Shown here in pieces: positions 1 through 8,719 of a DNA stretch of 64,000 nucleotides; position 1 is the stretch's first letter, and every line of letters starts with the position of its first letter. The stretch covers positions 65,782 through 129,781 of the forward strand of contig CAZZFF010000002.1 in the NCBI GenBank assembly GCA_964653485.1. The letters run 5' to 3'. The notes beneath the pieces are model-generated. The model saw only the letters and a list, made by a program, of their open reading frames with translations, made no database searches and had not been told where the DNA came from. The position numbers were made by a program, and so were the translations under genes. Origin of the DNA: CAVQND01 sp964653485 (GTDB taxonomy: Bacteria; Verrucomicrobiota; Verrucomicrobiia; Limisphaerales; UBA8199).

Positions 1-1140
1 GATGGGAAACACGTTCAGCCGGTAATACAAGTCCGCCCGGAGCTTCTCCCGCTCCATCATCTCCTCCAGGTTCCGGCTGGTGGCCGCGATGATGCGAACG
101 TCGCACTTCATCGGCGTCTGGCTCCCGACGCGCTCGAACTCCTTCTCCTGCAACACGCGCAGCAGCTTCACCTGCGTCGGCGGGGAAAGATCGCCGATCT
201 CATCCAGAAAAATCGTCCCCCCGTCCGCAATCTCGAACCGCCCCTTCCGCATCGCGACGGCGCCCGTGAACGCCCCCCGTTCGTGGCCGAACAATTCGCT
301 CTCGATGATGGATTCGGGCAGCGCCGCGCAGTTGAATTTGACGAACGCCTTGCCCCTCCGCGGACTCTGCTCGTGCAGCGCCCGCGCCACCAACTCCTTG
401 CCCACCCCGGACTCGCCCCGGATCAACACGGTCGTCGTGCTGCACGCCACCTGCTCGATGTGCAGAAACACCGTCCGCATCGCGTCCGAATTGCCCAGGA
501 TGTTCCTGGGCCGGAACTGGCTCTGCATCTGCTCCTGCAATCGCTCGTTCTCCCGATGCAGGGCCGAGACCTTCTCCTGCGTGGCCCGATGGATATGCAC
601 CGTCTGCGCTATCACGTTCGCGATCAGCGAAAGCAGCCGGCGGTCGGAGGATAGCCGGACAGGTCCCGTAAGGGCCCGCTCCACGCTCAGTGCTCCAACA
701 ACTTCCGCTCCGAACTTGATCGGCACGCAGATATAGGCCACCGTCACGCTATTCTGATCGACCGGCTTTTCCTGCGCCCACGGTTCCTTCAAAACCGGCT
801 CCTTCGATATGTCCTGCACCACCAGCGCCTGTCCGGTGCTCGTTACCTGGAGGATCAACTCCCGGCAGGCCTGCAGATACTCCCCTTCGTGTCCGGCGGG
901 CAGGCCGACCGCCTCGCTGATCGTCACTTCCCCGTGTTCCTCCCTCAGAATCGTAATCGTGCCTCGTTTTAGCCCAAGCACCTCCGCCATCTTCAGCAGC
1001 ACCGGCCGGATTACGTCCCTCAATTCCAGGCTGCTCTCCAGCGTGTAGGAAATCCCAAAAAGCAGGCTCAGCTCGTCCACGACGCGGCACCCGGACGGCG
1101 CCCTCGTGCCGCCAAGTGGGTCCAGCCCCATGGCCTCCAT
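1..1140 (-). CDS. Sigma-54-dependent transcriptional activator, NifA-like (GAF + AAA+), 3' end outside window
   Basis: Reading the minus strand gives an enhancer-binding protein cut off by the left window edge, so the end of the AAA+ domain and the expected Fis-type helix-turn-helix are missing. The N-terminal ~190 residues look like a GAF sensor domain. The AAA+ domain follows, with Walker A GESGVGKE near residue 243, the sigma-54-contacting GAFTGA loop near residue 290, a Walker B segment TIFLDEIGDL, and RLNVFPI at the edge. This order (GAF then AAA+) is that of NifA-type activators, not of response regulators, because no receiver domain is present. The start is uncertain: ATG at 1140 is used, but an in-frame GTG at 1182 has a weak purine stretch upstream, and a TGA closes the frame soon after that. 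The ligand sensed and the target promoters are unknown. Confidence 0.9.
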   Translation of the reverse strand, partial: MEAMGLDPLGGTRAPSGCRVVDELSLLFGISYTLESSLELRDVIRPVLLKMAEVLGLKRGTITILREEHGEVTISEAVGLPAGHEGEYLQACRELILQVTSTGQALVVQDISKEPVLKEPWAQEKPVDQNSVTVAYICVPIKFGAEVVGALSVERALTGPVRLSSDRRLLSLIANVIAQTVHIHRATQEKVSALHRENERLQEQMQSQFRPRNILGNSDAMRTVFLHIEQVACSTTTVLIRGESGVGKELVARALHEQSPRRGKAFVKFNCAALPESIIESELFGHERGAFTGAVAMRKGRFEIADGGTIFLDEIGDLSPPTQVKLLRVLQEKEFERVGSQTPMKCDVRIIAATSRNLEEMMEREKLRADLYYRLNVFPI

Positions 1141-1561
1141 GCCCGGACAACCCAGCCGACAATTCTGCGACGCGTTCTGCACGGAAATGTCTCGCGCAAA
1201 GTCTGTGCCAACCTCGGCGCATTGTCGGCGGCGTCATGTCGGAACTGCGAGCCGGGCGCGGCATCCGGCCCGTTCTCCCCGGCTTGGTATGGTCATTGCT
1301 CTTTGTCTTCTCTCTTGGGAAAAAGACAACTCCCGGGGTTGAACTGCCTGCTGAATCAAGCCGGAGGGGGCGGGTGCCTGCGGCGTTTAATCCAGTCTGC
1401 TCAAGATGTGACACCCACCGTAATCCCGTTTGACTGCGGTGCCCCGCCTCGCTCAGAGCGGGCTTCTTCTCCCGCCTTCAGGCGGCCTTGAGCAACCAAA
1501 CGGAACCCCGCCTTCGGGCGCAGGGTGGGCGACCGAAGAAACCGGTCGTGAGCCTAGCGCC
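1141..1561. other. Gene-less stretch between regulator start and barrel stop
   Basis: About 420 bp with no convincing gene. It holds small GC-rich hairpins, for example CCGCCTTCAGGCGG at 1472-1485. It should contain the leader and promoter of the minus-strand regulator, but I see no clear -35/-10 or -24/-12 site. No T-run terminator is visible for the minus-strand gene that ends at 1562... the stretch lies downstream of that stop. Confidence 0.5.
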
Positions 1562-2440
1562 TCAGAATGGCACCCTTGCCGACAGGATGAAGTTGTGATT
1601 GTAAGTGGGCTTATCGGTCAGCGCCACTTGATATCCAATCCCGATAGTTAGCCCGACCCGCTCCCGAATCGGCAGCCGCCCAAGAATGAAGCTCGGCGTG
1701 AGAAACACCTGGTTCTTGTCCGCGTGCTCCCCATTGGGCCAGTAGGTGTAGTTCACATCCACGTCCGGCCACAACACCTTGAGGATTCGATACTGGAGGG
1801 ACGTGTTGAATTGCAGCGGCGTGCCCGCCCCGGCGGGCGCCGTGCCGTTGTCGGGAAAGCCGGCGCCAAAGGTGCTTTGGATGTCAAAATTGCCCCAGCC
1901 CTTTCCTCCGGCCAGCGTGGGTGTGACCGTGTAATGGTCTGTCGTGTTGTCTTTGCTCCCTGTTGGCGCCTGCAGCCCAAGAAAAGCGGTCGCGATGTAG
2001 TTGCCACTCTCCTCGTTGGCTGATGCCAGGCGATACTTGACGAGAAAGCTCTCGTCCGCAAAACCGTCAACCTCGTCGCCCTTGTTCCGGCTTTGCCAGG
2101 CCGGTACGCCGAGAATCACCTCCACGTTCTCGGCGGGAATCAGCTCCAACCCCTTGCCGCCGCCGAAACTCGTCAGGCGGGTGCCCGAAGAAGTCGTTTC
2201 CCAGGACTGATCGTATCGCAACTCCTCCTCCAGCCGGGGAGTCACGGTGGTGATCGGCGCGATCCAATGCGGCTGTTCCGATTGGATTTTGGTCACTCGC
2301 GCAAACCAATCGCCGAAATAACCGCCGCCGGAGGCAGACAGCGAGTCCGTTTGGTTGGTCGGGCTCTGGGCCGCCGCCTCCCACCCCAGGCCCGCCGCCA
2401 GAATCATGGCGGCCCATGACCGCAACCGCGGTTTCCACAT
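1562..2440 (-). CDS. Putative outer-membrane beta-barrel protein
   Basis: A 292-residue exported protein. From the ATG at 2440 it begins MWKPRLRSWAAMILAAG and runs into AAAQ, a good Sec signal peptide. The rest is rich in alternating hydrophobic and aromatic strands and ends in ARVPF; a C-terminal phenylalanine is the usual signal for BAM-dependent barrel insertion. The style resembles the 'MetA-pathway' transporter-like barrels, but I do not recognise a specific family. An upstream in-frame ATG at 2521 would add 27 residues before the signal sequence and cannot be excluded. Transport substrate is unknown. A second barrel of similar style lies at 43402-44241. Confidence 0.75.
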   Translation of the reverse strand: MWKPRLRSWAAMILAAGLGWEAAAQSPTNQTDSLSASGGGYFGDWFARVTKIQSEQPHWIAPITTVTPRLEEELRYDQSWETTSSGTRLTSFGGGKGLELIPAENVEVILGVPAWQSRNKGDEVDGFADESFLVKYRLASANEESGNYIATAFLGLQAPTGSKDNTTDHYTVTPTLAGGKGWGNFDIQSTFGAGFPDNGTAPAGAGTPLQFNTSLQYRILKVLWPDVDVNYTYWPNGEHADKNQVFLTPSFILGRLPIRERVGLTIGIGYQVALTDKPTYNHNFILSARVPF

Positions 2441-2804
2441 CCTCGCCGGGCCCGCCGTGAGGCATTGCCTGGGGGTGGACTTGCCGATGCCGCCGGTGCC
2501 TTGGACAGTTTGCTCTCTCATAGTCGGTTGTGTTGCTTCAGTCTGACTTCGTTGGCTGCGCCGTGCTGGCCGCCTGCGCGTCGTGTCTGGAACCCTTTTA
2601 GCAATTGGCGTGCCGAGCCGCCTTCCACAGCCGAAATGAGCGCGCCGGTGCGGAGCGCGCGCGAGCAAAGCCAACAGCCACGGCGGTTTTGCAACCCTCA
2701 ACAAGGAGAACAAATCGCGATCCCGGCCGCCACAACGAATCCGGCGGGCTACATTTGTGTAGCATTGGAGCGAAAAACCGACCTGGACGTAGTTTCCGGC
2801 CGCG
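2441..2804. other. Gene-less stretch
   Basis: About 360 bp upstream of the barrel gene and downstream of the next minus-strand gene. It includes the possible N-terminal extension of the barrel gene (to 2521). I see no RNA gene, terminator or convincing promoter. Confidence 0.4.
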
Positions 2805-3887
2805 TTACTGGCTCTGGAGCCACACCTCGCCGCTCTGGTCCCAGCCGGGGAAACACCCCGCCGCCACGTTGAAATCCTGCAAGACCACCCCGTTGAACTG
2901 GACCTCGTTCCACGACCTGGAATCCACGTAGCGCCCGCTGAAGGCTCCCGTGCCCAGGGAGAAAGAGAAGCGCAGCCAGCCCGAGCCAAAGTTCTGGAGC
3001 CGGTTGTCCTGGGTCAGAAGCACCTGGTTGGTCATCGACTGGCTGAGGTTGCCGCCCGCAAACTCGAGAAGCCCGGCCGAGAAATTCAGCACGGTCGCTC
3101 CCCGCGGCGGGCGAGTGTAATGAGAACCCGTCACGGCCACGTTGAGCGTAAACCCGTCGGGATAATACCAATCCCAGTCCCGTCGCGGTTTGACCCAGGT
3201 CACGTTCCCGGCGATGGCGCCGTTGGTCGAATCGTTGAATGACAGCCACGCATACAGCGCCCCCTGGCCCGAATACACCGGCACGTACAGCGGCCATTGC
3301 CCGTCCTTGGACACCGTGGTCGACTGGCTCACCTTGTATCCGTCCGCCAGGAACCCCGAAAAGCTAAGGTGCCCGCTCGTGCTGATATAAATCGTGCCGT
3401 AGCTGTCGCCCCCGGGAGAATTCGCCGAAGTCGGATCCCCGGGCAGGATCATCGTGTATCGCCCCGCGTTGGTGCAGATGTTCGTCCTCCCGTCGAATAC
3501 CGCGCGGTTGGCGGAAAACGTAGCCGCCCAGATCGAGTTGCTCACCACCCCCGTAATCACGTCCGGGTCCGCCGCGTCCACCTGGAAATTCACATGAAGC
3601 CAATCACCGTAATAGTCGGGAACCTCGAACGCCGCCATGCCGTCGTCGGTCAGCCAGCCGGAGTGCGAATATTGGCTGTTGCCCAGACGCACCTTGACGC
3701 TGTAGTTGCCGCGCGGGGTCGTCGATATCGTAATCAGCCCTGAGCTTTGCTGCCAGACACCGTTGGTCTCGAAGAACAATCCGTTGAACGTGCCGCTTAT
3801 CGGCACGTACGCGCTGGCGCACAGGGGCGCGCATAAAATCGTGAAGGAGGCCACAACCGCCTCACAAAAGTGGTTTTCATTGCTCAT
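2805..3887 (-). CDS. Secreted beta-rich protein of unknown function
   Basis: A 360-residue protein with a hydrophobic N-terminus (residues ~8-26, ending CASA) that looks like a Sec signal peptide. The mature part is rich in Ser, Thr, Asn, Gly and aromatics, and has loosely repeated sheet-like segments such as GTFNGLFFETNGVWQQSSG and LSFSGFLADGYKVSQ. This is the style of large extracellular proteins in Verrucomicrobiota. I do not recognise a catalytic motif or family. It is transcribed away from pfp, with about 220 bp between their starts. Confidence 0.75.
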   Translation of the reverse strand: MSNENHFCEAVVASFTILCAPLCASAYVPISGTFNGLFFETNGVWQQSSGLITISTTPRGNYSVKVRLGNSQYSHSGWLTDDGMAAFEVPDYYGDWLHVNFQVDAADPDVITGVVSNSIWAATFSANRAVFDGRTNICTNAGRYTMILPGDPTSANSPGGDSYGTIYISTSGHLSFSGFLADGYKVSQSTTVSKDGQWPLYVPVYSGQGALYAWLSFNDSTNGAIAGNVTWVKPRRDWDWYYPDGFTLNVAVTGSHYTRPPRGATVLNFSAGLLEFAGGNLSQSMTNQVLLTQDNRLQNFGSGWLRFSFSLGTGAFSGRYVDSRSWNEVQFNGVVLQDFNVAAGCFPGWDQSGEVWLQSQ

Positions 3888-3954
3888 ACTCTACTCCCAG
3901 TATTAGACGGCGCCCCGTCCCGGTTATTCAGCGCCCGCCGCCGGCGCCCGGACC

Positions 3955-4001
3955 CCATTCGCCAATTCTCAATCCCCGATCCTCCATTCCCAATTCCCAA
4001 T
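3955..4001. repeat. Degenerate CAATTCC-type simple repeat
   Basis: Upstream of pfp, short near-repeats of the words CAATTCC/CAATCCC/CATTCCC follow one another. The stretch resembles, at the level of style only, the GAAATCC repeats found at 46.5, 48.3 and 57.4 kb. It lies in the divergent intergenic region and has no coding role. Confidence 0.4.
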
Positions 4002-4111
4002 GAGCCTTCATACCCCAGGACGCATACCCCTTCCCAAGCTTCTGAGCTGCCGCCCTTCTGGGCGCCATTTCATTTTGACAGCCCCTCCCCGTGTTGGCAT
4101 CGTTCGATATT

Positions 4112-5398
4112 ATGGCAGAATTGGAAGGTAACTTGTTGGTGGCCCAGTCCGGGGGGCCAACCGCGGTCATCAACGCGAGCCTGGCCGGCGTTATCGCCGA
4201 GGCCGGGCGGCACGAGTGCATCGGGGAAATCTACGGCGGCGCCAACGGCATCCTGGGCGTCCTGGCGGAAGACCTCATCGATATCAATGACGAGAAGGCG
4301 CGCGTCATCGCCGGCCTCCCCCATACGCCCGCTGCCGCCCTGGGCACTTGCCGCTACAAAATCGATTTCAAAAAGAAACCCGAACAGGCCGCCCGGGATA
4401 TGGACCGGCTCTTCGAGGTCTTCCAGGCCCATGACATCCGATACTTCATCTACCTGGGCGGCAACGATTCCCAGGACACATCCCTCAAAATCCACGAGCA
4501 AGCCCTCAAGCGCGGCTCCCAACTCCGGGTCATCGGCGTGCCCAAGACCATCGATAACGACCTCCCCCACACCGACAATTGCCCCGGCTACGGCTCCGTC
4601 ATCAAATTCAACGCCACCACCGTCATGGAGATCGGCCTGGACGTAGGTTCCATGGCCACGGACGACGGCGCCTGCTGCCTCGTCGAAGTGATGGGCCGCA
4701 GAGCCGGGTGGATCGCCGCCGGCACCGTCCTCGCCAAACAGGGCCGCGCGGCCAATCCCCCCCATATCATCCTGCTGCCCGAGGTGGCGTTCGACGAGGA
4801 GAAGTTCCTGGCTAAAGTCAAAGAGACCATCGCCACCCTCAAGTATTGCATCGTCGTCGTTGGCGAAGGTCTCAGGAACGCTGCCGGCGAAGAGGTGGGC
4901 GCCGACCGCAAGCGCCTCGACGCCTTCGGCCATCCCGTGCTCGCCGGGGCCGCCGAGAGACTCCAGGAACTCGTCCAAAACAAGCTCGCCATCAAAGCCC
5001 GCTCCGTCATGCTCAGCTATGCCCAGCGGGCCGCCGCCCATTGTGCCAGCCGCACCGATGCCGACAACGCCTTCGCCTGCGGCGAAGCCGCCGTCAAAGC
5101 CGCCGTCAACGGCCGGAGCGGTCAGATGGTAAAAATCGAGCGCCTGACCCAGCCCGACGGCTCCGTCAAATGGAGCGCCGGCCTCCAGCCCCTCGCCGAC
5201 ATCGCCAACGTCGAGCGCCTCATCCCGCGCGACTGGGTTGCCGAGGATGGCTTCCTCCCAAACGACAAGTTTGTCGAGTATGCCCGGCCCCTCATCGAGG
5301 GCGAAGTCAAAATCCCCACCGAGGGCGGCCTGCCCAAGTACGTGGCCTTGGAAAAGAGCAAGGTCGAAAAAAAGCTCGCCGCATTCACCCGCGGTTGA
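4112..5398 (+). CDS. pfp: Diphosphate--fructose-6-phosphate 1-phosphotransferase (PPi-PFK)
   Basis: A 428-residue member of the phosphofructokinase family that uses pyrophosphate in place of ATP: fructose-6-P + PPi gives fructose-1,6-bisphosphate + Pi, reversibly, in the cytoplasm. Visible motifs are AQSGGPTAVINASLAG at the N-terminus, the GGNDS loop (the GGDDT position of ATP enzymes), PKTIDNDLP and EVMGRRAGWIA for sugar phosphate binding, and VVVGEGLRNAAGEE. The full-length pattern agrees with the ~410-residue PPi-PFK group as I remember it, including a C-terminal NVERLIPRDW segment. An upstream ATG at 4091 would add seven residues; the start at 4112 aligns better with the family. Confidence 0.95.
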   Translation: MAELEGNLLVAQSGGPTAVINASLAGVIAEAGRHECIGEIYGGANGILGVLAEDLIDINDEKARVIAGLPHTPAAALGTCRYKIDFKKKPEQAARDMDRLFEVFQAHDIRYFIYLGGNDSQDTSLKIHEQALKRGSQLRVIGVPKTIDNDLPHTDNCPGYGSVIKFNATTVMEIGLDVGSMATDDGACCLVEVMGRRAGWIAAGTVLAKQGRAANPPHIILLPEVAFDEEKFLAKVKETIATLKYCIVVVGEGLRNAAGEEVGADRKRLDAFGHPVLAGAAERLQELVQNKLAIKARSVMLSYAQRAAAHCASRTDADNAFACGEAAVKAAVNGRSGQMVKIERLTQPDGSVKWSAGLQPLADIANVERLIPRDWVAEDGFLPNDKFVEYARPLIEGEVKIPTEGGLPKYVALEKSKVEKKLAAFTRG

Positions 5399-5473
5399 AC
5401 GGCATTTTCCCTCGCATCCCCGTCAGCCACCAGAATAACCAGTCAAATTGCAAAGCCCGTTTCTTGACGGCTC

Positions 5474-7069
5474 CTAACTCCGCGTCCCTTCCATCACCGG
5501 CCTCGCCTCCTTATGCGAGGGAGACAGGCGCGTGACGCTGTTCATGAACTCGACCCGGACCTTGTTCCCCTCGAAATGGCAGGTGACGGTGTCATGATGG
5601 GGAGTCTCCTGAAAGTGCCACGTCATCTCGAACGTGTTCTCGTCCCGCCAGGTGCCGCTCGCCGCCACCTTCGATTTCGGCCCAAGCTCCCCCGACGTCA
5701 GCTTGGGGGGGGTTCCCGGCATGGTTGTCTCCCCCTCAACCCACTTCTCGATGCCGCACTCGATCCGGTATTCCCCTTTCTGATCTCTCAAGCTGAACAG
5801 ACACGCGTCCGCCCGGAAATCGAAGGTCACATCCTCAACCCCCATCGCGTTGGCCTCCATCTTGAAATGACGCCCTGAGACAGCGGCGGCCATGGGGCAA
5901 GTGGCCCTCGCCTTCGGCGGCGCCAGCGCCAGCGAGTCCAACTTCTCCCGCAAGCGCCCTTGCGTGGGCCGATCCGCCGGCAGGGCCTCCGCCCTCATCG
6001 CGGGCAGCAGATGCTCCCAAACCAGGTCCAGCTCGCCCTGCATGTTCGACGTCTCGCTCGTAATCGCCAGGACCGCATCCTGCTCCGGCATCACGACCGT
6101 GAACTGGCCGAAAGCGCCGTCGCCCCGGAACGCATTGTGGCGGCACCGCCAGAACTGGTAACAATAGCCCTGGTGCCAATCGCTCGTCTTCTTGAGCGTC
6201 TCCAGGTCCGCTCCGTTCCCCGGCGGCTGCTGAATCTTGAAAGTGGTCGCTTCCTCAATCCAGCTCGCCGGCAGGAGCTGTATGCCCTTCCAGACCCCCT
6301 TTTGCAGATACAACTGGCCGAACTTCGCCAACCCCTCCGTCTGAATGCTCAAGCCCCACCCCCCGGTGTTGATCCCGCGCGGACACGTCTCCCACGTGAT
6401 GCCCGAAATGTCCAGCGGCCGGAAAAGACGCGGTTCCAGGTAGTCGATCACCTTCTGCCCCGTCACCTTCTGCACCACCGCCGACAGCATGTAGGTCGCG
6501 CCGCTGTTGTAGAGAAAGGCGCTGCCGGGGCGATTCTTGATCGGCAACGACAGGAACGTCCGTACCCAATTGCCGCTCTTGGTGATCGCCGAAGTCGAAT
6601 CCTCCGCATGGCCGACCGACATGGTCAGCAGGTCCCTCACCCGCAGGGCGGCCAGGTTCTCACTCGGGGCGGCCGGCAGGTCCTCCGGAAAATAAGAAGC
6701 CACCCGGTCCTCGACCTTGAGCCTGCCCTCCGCCACGGCAAATCCCACCGCCGTCGAGGTAAAGCTCTTGCTGAGCGAGTACAACGTATGCCTCAGGTTG
6801 GGACCGTAAGGCGCCCACCACCCCTCCGCAACCACATGGCCGTGTCGGACCAGCATGAAGCTGTGAAACTCATGGGGGCCGTGGCCGATGCCCTCCAGGA
6901 AGGCCAGGACCGCCCCCGAGGACATCCCCTGCTCTTCGGGCGTGCTGCGCGGCAGCTTCCCTCCCGGCCCGTCCCCCGCCGCCAGGCATTCCTTCCAGCC
7001 CCCGGCCAGCCCAAGCCCGGCCGCCCCCAAACCCAGTTGTTCGAGAAATGTTCTCCTGCAATAAGCCAT
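5474..7069 (-). CDS. Tat-type serine hydrolase, beta-lactamase/class C family
   Basis: A 531-residue penicillin-binding-protein-like hydrolase. The N-terminus AYCRRTFLEQLGLGAAGL is a twin-arginine-type signal. The catalytic SxxK motif appears as YSLSKSFTSTAVG, and YNSGATYMLSAV supplies the Y-x-S/N motif; DLLTMSVGH is the usual family segment between them. About 180 residues after the core form an extra beta-rich C-terminal domain. Family members hydrolyse esters, amides or D-amino-acid peptides; the substrate here is unknown. An in-frame TTG at 7114 overlaps the upstream aminotransferase stop, but ATG at 7069 puts the signal sequence at the N-terminus. It probably shares a transcript with the aminotransferase gene. 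Confidence 0.88.
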   Translation of the reverse strand: MAYCRRTFLEQLGLGAAGLGLAGGWKECLAAGDGPGGKLPRSTPEEQGMSSGAVLAFLEGIGHGPHEFHSFMLVRHGHVVAEGWWAPYGPNLRHTLYSLSKSFTSTAVGFAVAEGRLKVEDRVASYFPEDLPAAPSENLAALRVRDLLTMSVGHAEDSTSAITKSGNWVRTFLSLPIKNRPGSAFLYNSGATYMLSAVVQKVTGQKVIDYLEPRLFRPLDISGITWETCPRGINTGGWGLSIQTEGLAKFGQLYLQKGVWKGIQLLPASWIEEATTFKIQQPPGNGADLETLKKTSDWHQGYCYQFWRCRHNAFRGDGAFGQFTVVMPEQDAVLAITSETSNMQGELDLVWEHLLPAMRAEALPADRPTQGRLREKLDSLALAPPKARATCPMAAAVSGRHFKMEANAMGVEDVTFDFRADACLFSLRDQKGEYRIECGIEKWVEGETTMPGTPPKLTSGELGPKSKVAASGTWRDENTFEMTWHFQETPHHDTVTCHFEGNKVRVEFMNSVTRLSPSHKEARPVMEGTRS

Positions 7070-7110
7070 AGTTATATTATTGGTTAATCCTACTGGTTCA
7101 CAACCCGGAC

Positions 7111-8469
7111 TCAACTCGCCCCGAGCTTGTCCCGGTTCTCATAAACTTTGAGGATGGCGTCCGCGATGTCGTCCATGTCCGAGCGCGTGCCCAGGAGCGG
7201 TCCCGACGCCCAGATCATGGCCATCTCCTGGCAGACCCGGTCGCAGTTGGGACAGCCCAGCTCGTCCCGGTACTGCTGCAGCCGGCGCGCCGAATACATC
7301 TTCTGATACACCCGGCTCTTGAGGACGTTCTCAACCCAGGGCTCCCGGTGCAGCCCGCGCTCGATGTAAGGACTCAGGCCGATGCCCTCGGCCTCGACCG
7401 CCTTGAGGAACGCGCTGCGAGGCGCGTCGTTCCAGTGCTCCTTCTTGTAGCTCATGGCATAGAGATAGAACGAGCCGCTGGCCGTGCCTTCGTAAAGCTT
7501 TTGCGGGACAATCCCCGGGCACCCCTTGAGCCTGGACGTCAGGTAAGCCGCGTTTTGGTTGCGCCGCTCGAACCGTTCCCGCGCGCTGGCCAACTGCGGC
7601 AGCAGCACCGCCGCTTGAAACTCGTTCATCCGGTACTTCGGGCCGATCACTTCGGTCTGGCCCCGCCGCGACGTGCCGTGATTGTGCACCGTGAAGCACT
7701 TGTCCATCAGCGCCTCGTCATCCCCGACAATCGCCCCGCCCTCGCCGCATGGGATCGTCTTGCTGGCCTGGAAACTAAAGCACCCCAGCCGGCCGATCGT
7801 GCCCAGCTTCTTGCCCTGGTACTCCGACAGATGCGCCTGTGCGGCATCCTCGATTACCGCCAGGTTATGGCTTCGCGCAATGGCCATGATCCGCTCCATC
7901 TGGCAGGGCTGTCCCATCATGTGGACCGGCATGATGGCCAGCGTATTCCCGGTTATTCGCCGCTCCACGTCGTCGGGATCCAGTTGGTATGAAGCCGCAT
8001 CCAGGTCCGCCAGCACCGGCAGCGCCCGCGCGGACAAAATGGCCTGGAGCGTCCCCGGGTCGGTGTAGGGCGAGGTGATGACCTCGTCGCCCGGACCGAT
8101 CCCCAGCGCCTCCACGCAAGTGTGCAGCGCCTGTGTCGCCGAGCCTGTGGCCACGCACAACCGCGCGCCCATCAGCTTTGCATACTCCTCCTCGAACCTG
8201 GCCACCGCGCCGGAGGCCGATTGGATGCGGCACCAGACCCCGCTCCGGGTGGTCTTGACAACCGAGTCCACGATCCCCTCGTCCACGTATGGCCAGGCCG
8301 GCCATGACTTGCCCTTCTTGCGCACCGGTTCCCCGCCCAGGATGGCCAGCTTGCCCGCGCTCCGGACCGCGCCCGCGTATCCGGGGAATGAGGTTGAAGC
8401 TACGGCTGCTATGGAACTCGCTGAAGCCGCCGCGATGAACTGCCGCCGACTCAAATCATGGTTTTTCAT
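7111..8469 (-). CDS. DegT/DnrJ/EryC1-type PLP aminotransferase with Tat signal
   Basis: A 452-residue fold-type I aminotransferase-like protein. The start KNHDLSRRQFIAAASASS contains an SRRxF twin-arginine motif followed by a hydrophobic stretch, so export is predicted. The catalytic part follows: ATGSATQALHTC binds the PLP phosphate, VIEDAAQAH carries the PLP-ring aspartate, and CFSFQASKTIPCGEGG contains the Schiff-base lysine. DegT enzymes normally transaminate nucleotide sugars in the cytoplasm, so export is odd. The C-terminal part has an unusual ELGCPNCDRVCQ cysteine cluster. An upstream in-frame start at 8544 would bury the Tat motif and is less likely. Confidence 0.88.
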   Translation of the reverse strand: MKNHDLSRRQFIAAASASSIAAVASTSFPGYAGAVRSAGKLAILGGEPVRKKGKSWPAWPYVDEGIVDSVVKTTRSGVWCRIQSASGAVARFEEEYAKLMGARLCVATGSATQALHTCVEALGIGPGDEVITSPYTDPGTLQAILSARALPVLADLDAASYQLDPDDVERRITGNTLAIMPVHMMGQPCQMERIMAIARSHNLAVIEDAAQAHLSEYQGKKLGTIGRLGCFSFQASKTIPCGEGGAIVGDDEALMDKCFTVHNHGTSRRGQTEVIGPKYRMNEFQAAVLLPQLASARERFERRNQNAAYLTSRLKGCPGIVPQKLYEGTASGSFYLYAMSYKKEHWNDAPRSAFLKAVEAEGIGLSPYIERGLHREPWVENVLKSRVYQKMYSARRLQQYRDELGCPNCDRVCQEMAMIWASGPLLGTRSDMDDIADAILKVYENRDKLGAS

Positions 8470-8591
8470 TCGTTGCCCAGTGTGAGGTTCGCGTTTCGTC
8501 TGGTCGCGAAGCGTACGACGGAACACCTTCCGCGGCAAGGCCAATCCGCGGCTGGCAACATTTCAGAGGTTCCGGCCATCATTTTTCTAGG

Positions 8592-8619
8592 TTGACAGTT
8601 ACCCGCCGGACCACATAAT
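8592..8619 (+). promoter_or_regulatory. Sigma-70-type promoter for the lipoprotein gene
   Basis: A perfect -35 TTGACA (8592-8597), a 16-nt spacer and a five-of-six -10 CATAAT (8614-8619) lie in the divergent intergenic region. Transcription would start near 8626, giving a leader of about 95 nt before the ATG at 8720. Confidence 0.55.
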
Positions 8620-8719
8620 GGCGGCAAATGTGGTCAATCGTGATCCCGAACAACAACCAGTTCCGCCCCGTCCTGTAAGGACCGAGGGACAATTCCGTGT
8701 TATTCGAACTATAAAACCA

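Noticed and set aside
749..1414. 221-codon minus-strand frame overlapping the regulator
   Set aside because: It is in a different frame from the GAF-AAA+ protein, whose Walker A and GAFTGA motifs are clear.
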